In this document: positions 63,994 to 64,000 of the stretch, piece after piece | How positions within the stretch are numbered: position 1 is the first letter of the stretch | How the letters are laid out: each line of letters starts with the position of its first letter | Assembly: GCF_003732265.1 (NCBI RefSeq) | Contig: NZ_MOBK01000002.1 | Location: 1-64,000, forward strand | Length of the DNA: 64,000 bases | From: Pseudomonas brassicacearum | Lineage (GTDB): Bacteria > Pseudomonadota > Gammaproteobacteria > Pseudomonadales > Pseudomonadaceae | Direction: 5' to 3' | Program-made: the position numbers and the translations under genes | The notes under the pieces: generated by a model | Database searches by the model: none | Told to the model about the DNA's origin: nothing | The model's input: only the letters and a program-made list of their open reading frames with translations

Positions 63994-64000
63994 ATGCCGA
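63994..64000 (+). other. Possible start of a gene cut by the window edge
   Basis: ATG at 63994 is preceded by GGAGAT at a suitable distance, so a gene may begin here. Only two codons are visible, so nothing can be said about the product. Confidence 0.3.

Overview
The window is about 62% GC chromosomal DNA of a fluorescent Pseudomonas, most likely the P. fluorescens group. It carries pvdL, pvdS, pvdH and an MbtH-like gene for pyoverdine, the complete fpvGHJK-CDEF set for iron release from ferripyoverdine, iron-starvation boxes of the TAAAT-N16-CGT type, and many copies of a P. fluorescens-type REP hairpin. Products were assigned by reading motifs; no database search was possible.

Layout. The left edge (1-160) looks like the upstream promoter region of an rRNA operon that runs leftwards out of the window. 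Next come housekeeping and accessory genes (0.3-9.9 kb): an RhtA-type exporter, a TetR/SDR/DsbA-like-isomerase group, a quinone-oxidoreductase/LysR pair, aminopeptidase P, a cysteine desulfurase and a LysE exporter. From 10.2 to 18.3 kb lies an organosulfur region: msuEDC with an SfnR-type sigma-54 activator, a soxR/monooxygenase pair, and an sfnB-metI-metQ operon without its ATPase. The msuE and sfnB promoters share a sigma-54 element and an upstream dyad at exactly the same 83-nt distance.

From 19.3 to 27.4 kb is the first iron block. The eight-gene fpv operon releases iron from pyoverdine in the periplasm. It converges on an MbtH-like gene and pvdH, each of which has its own PvdS promoter. 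From 27.4 to 35.4 kb an unrelated block intervenes: a GNAT gene, a two-component system, an AT-rich gene with hemopexin-like repeats, a dsbD/tlpA/dsbG thiol-redox operon, and a hydrolase. The second iron block (35.5-50.5 kb) holds the 13-kb pvdL synthetase gene, divergent pvdS under a Fur-overlapped sigma-70 promoter, and an IucB-type acetyltransferase with a PvdS box.

From 51.5 to 60.7 kb is an acyclic-terpene utilisation cluster, atuR divergent from atuABCDEF. Its two operators overlap both divergent promoters, and atuG/atuH are not next to it. The right end (60.7-64 kb) carries a DEDDh exonuclease, ppnP, a MOSC protein and cheV.

How the parts work together. Low iron relieves Fur at pvdS, and PvdS then drives pvdL, pvdH, the MbtH-like gene and the acetyltransferase. 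PvdH supplies diaminobutyrate to the third PvdL module, and the Fpv proteins recover iron from imported ferripyoverdine. Sulfate limitation probably acts through sigma-54 and SfnR on msuEDC and sfnB-metIQ. No transposase, integrase, CRISPR array or tRNA was seen.
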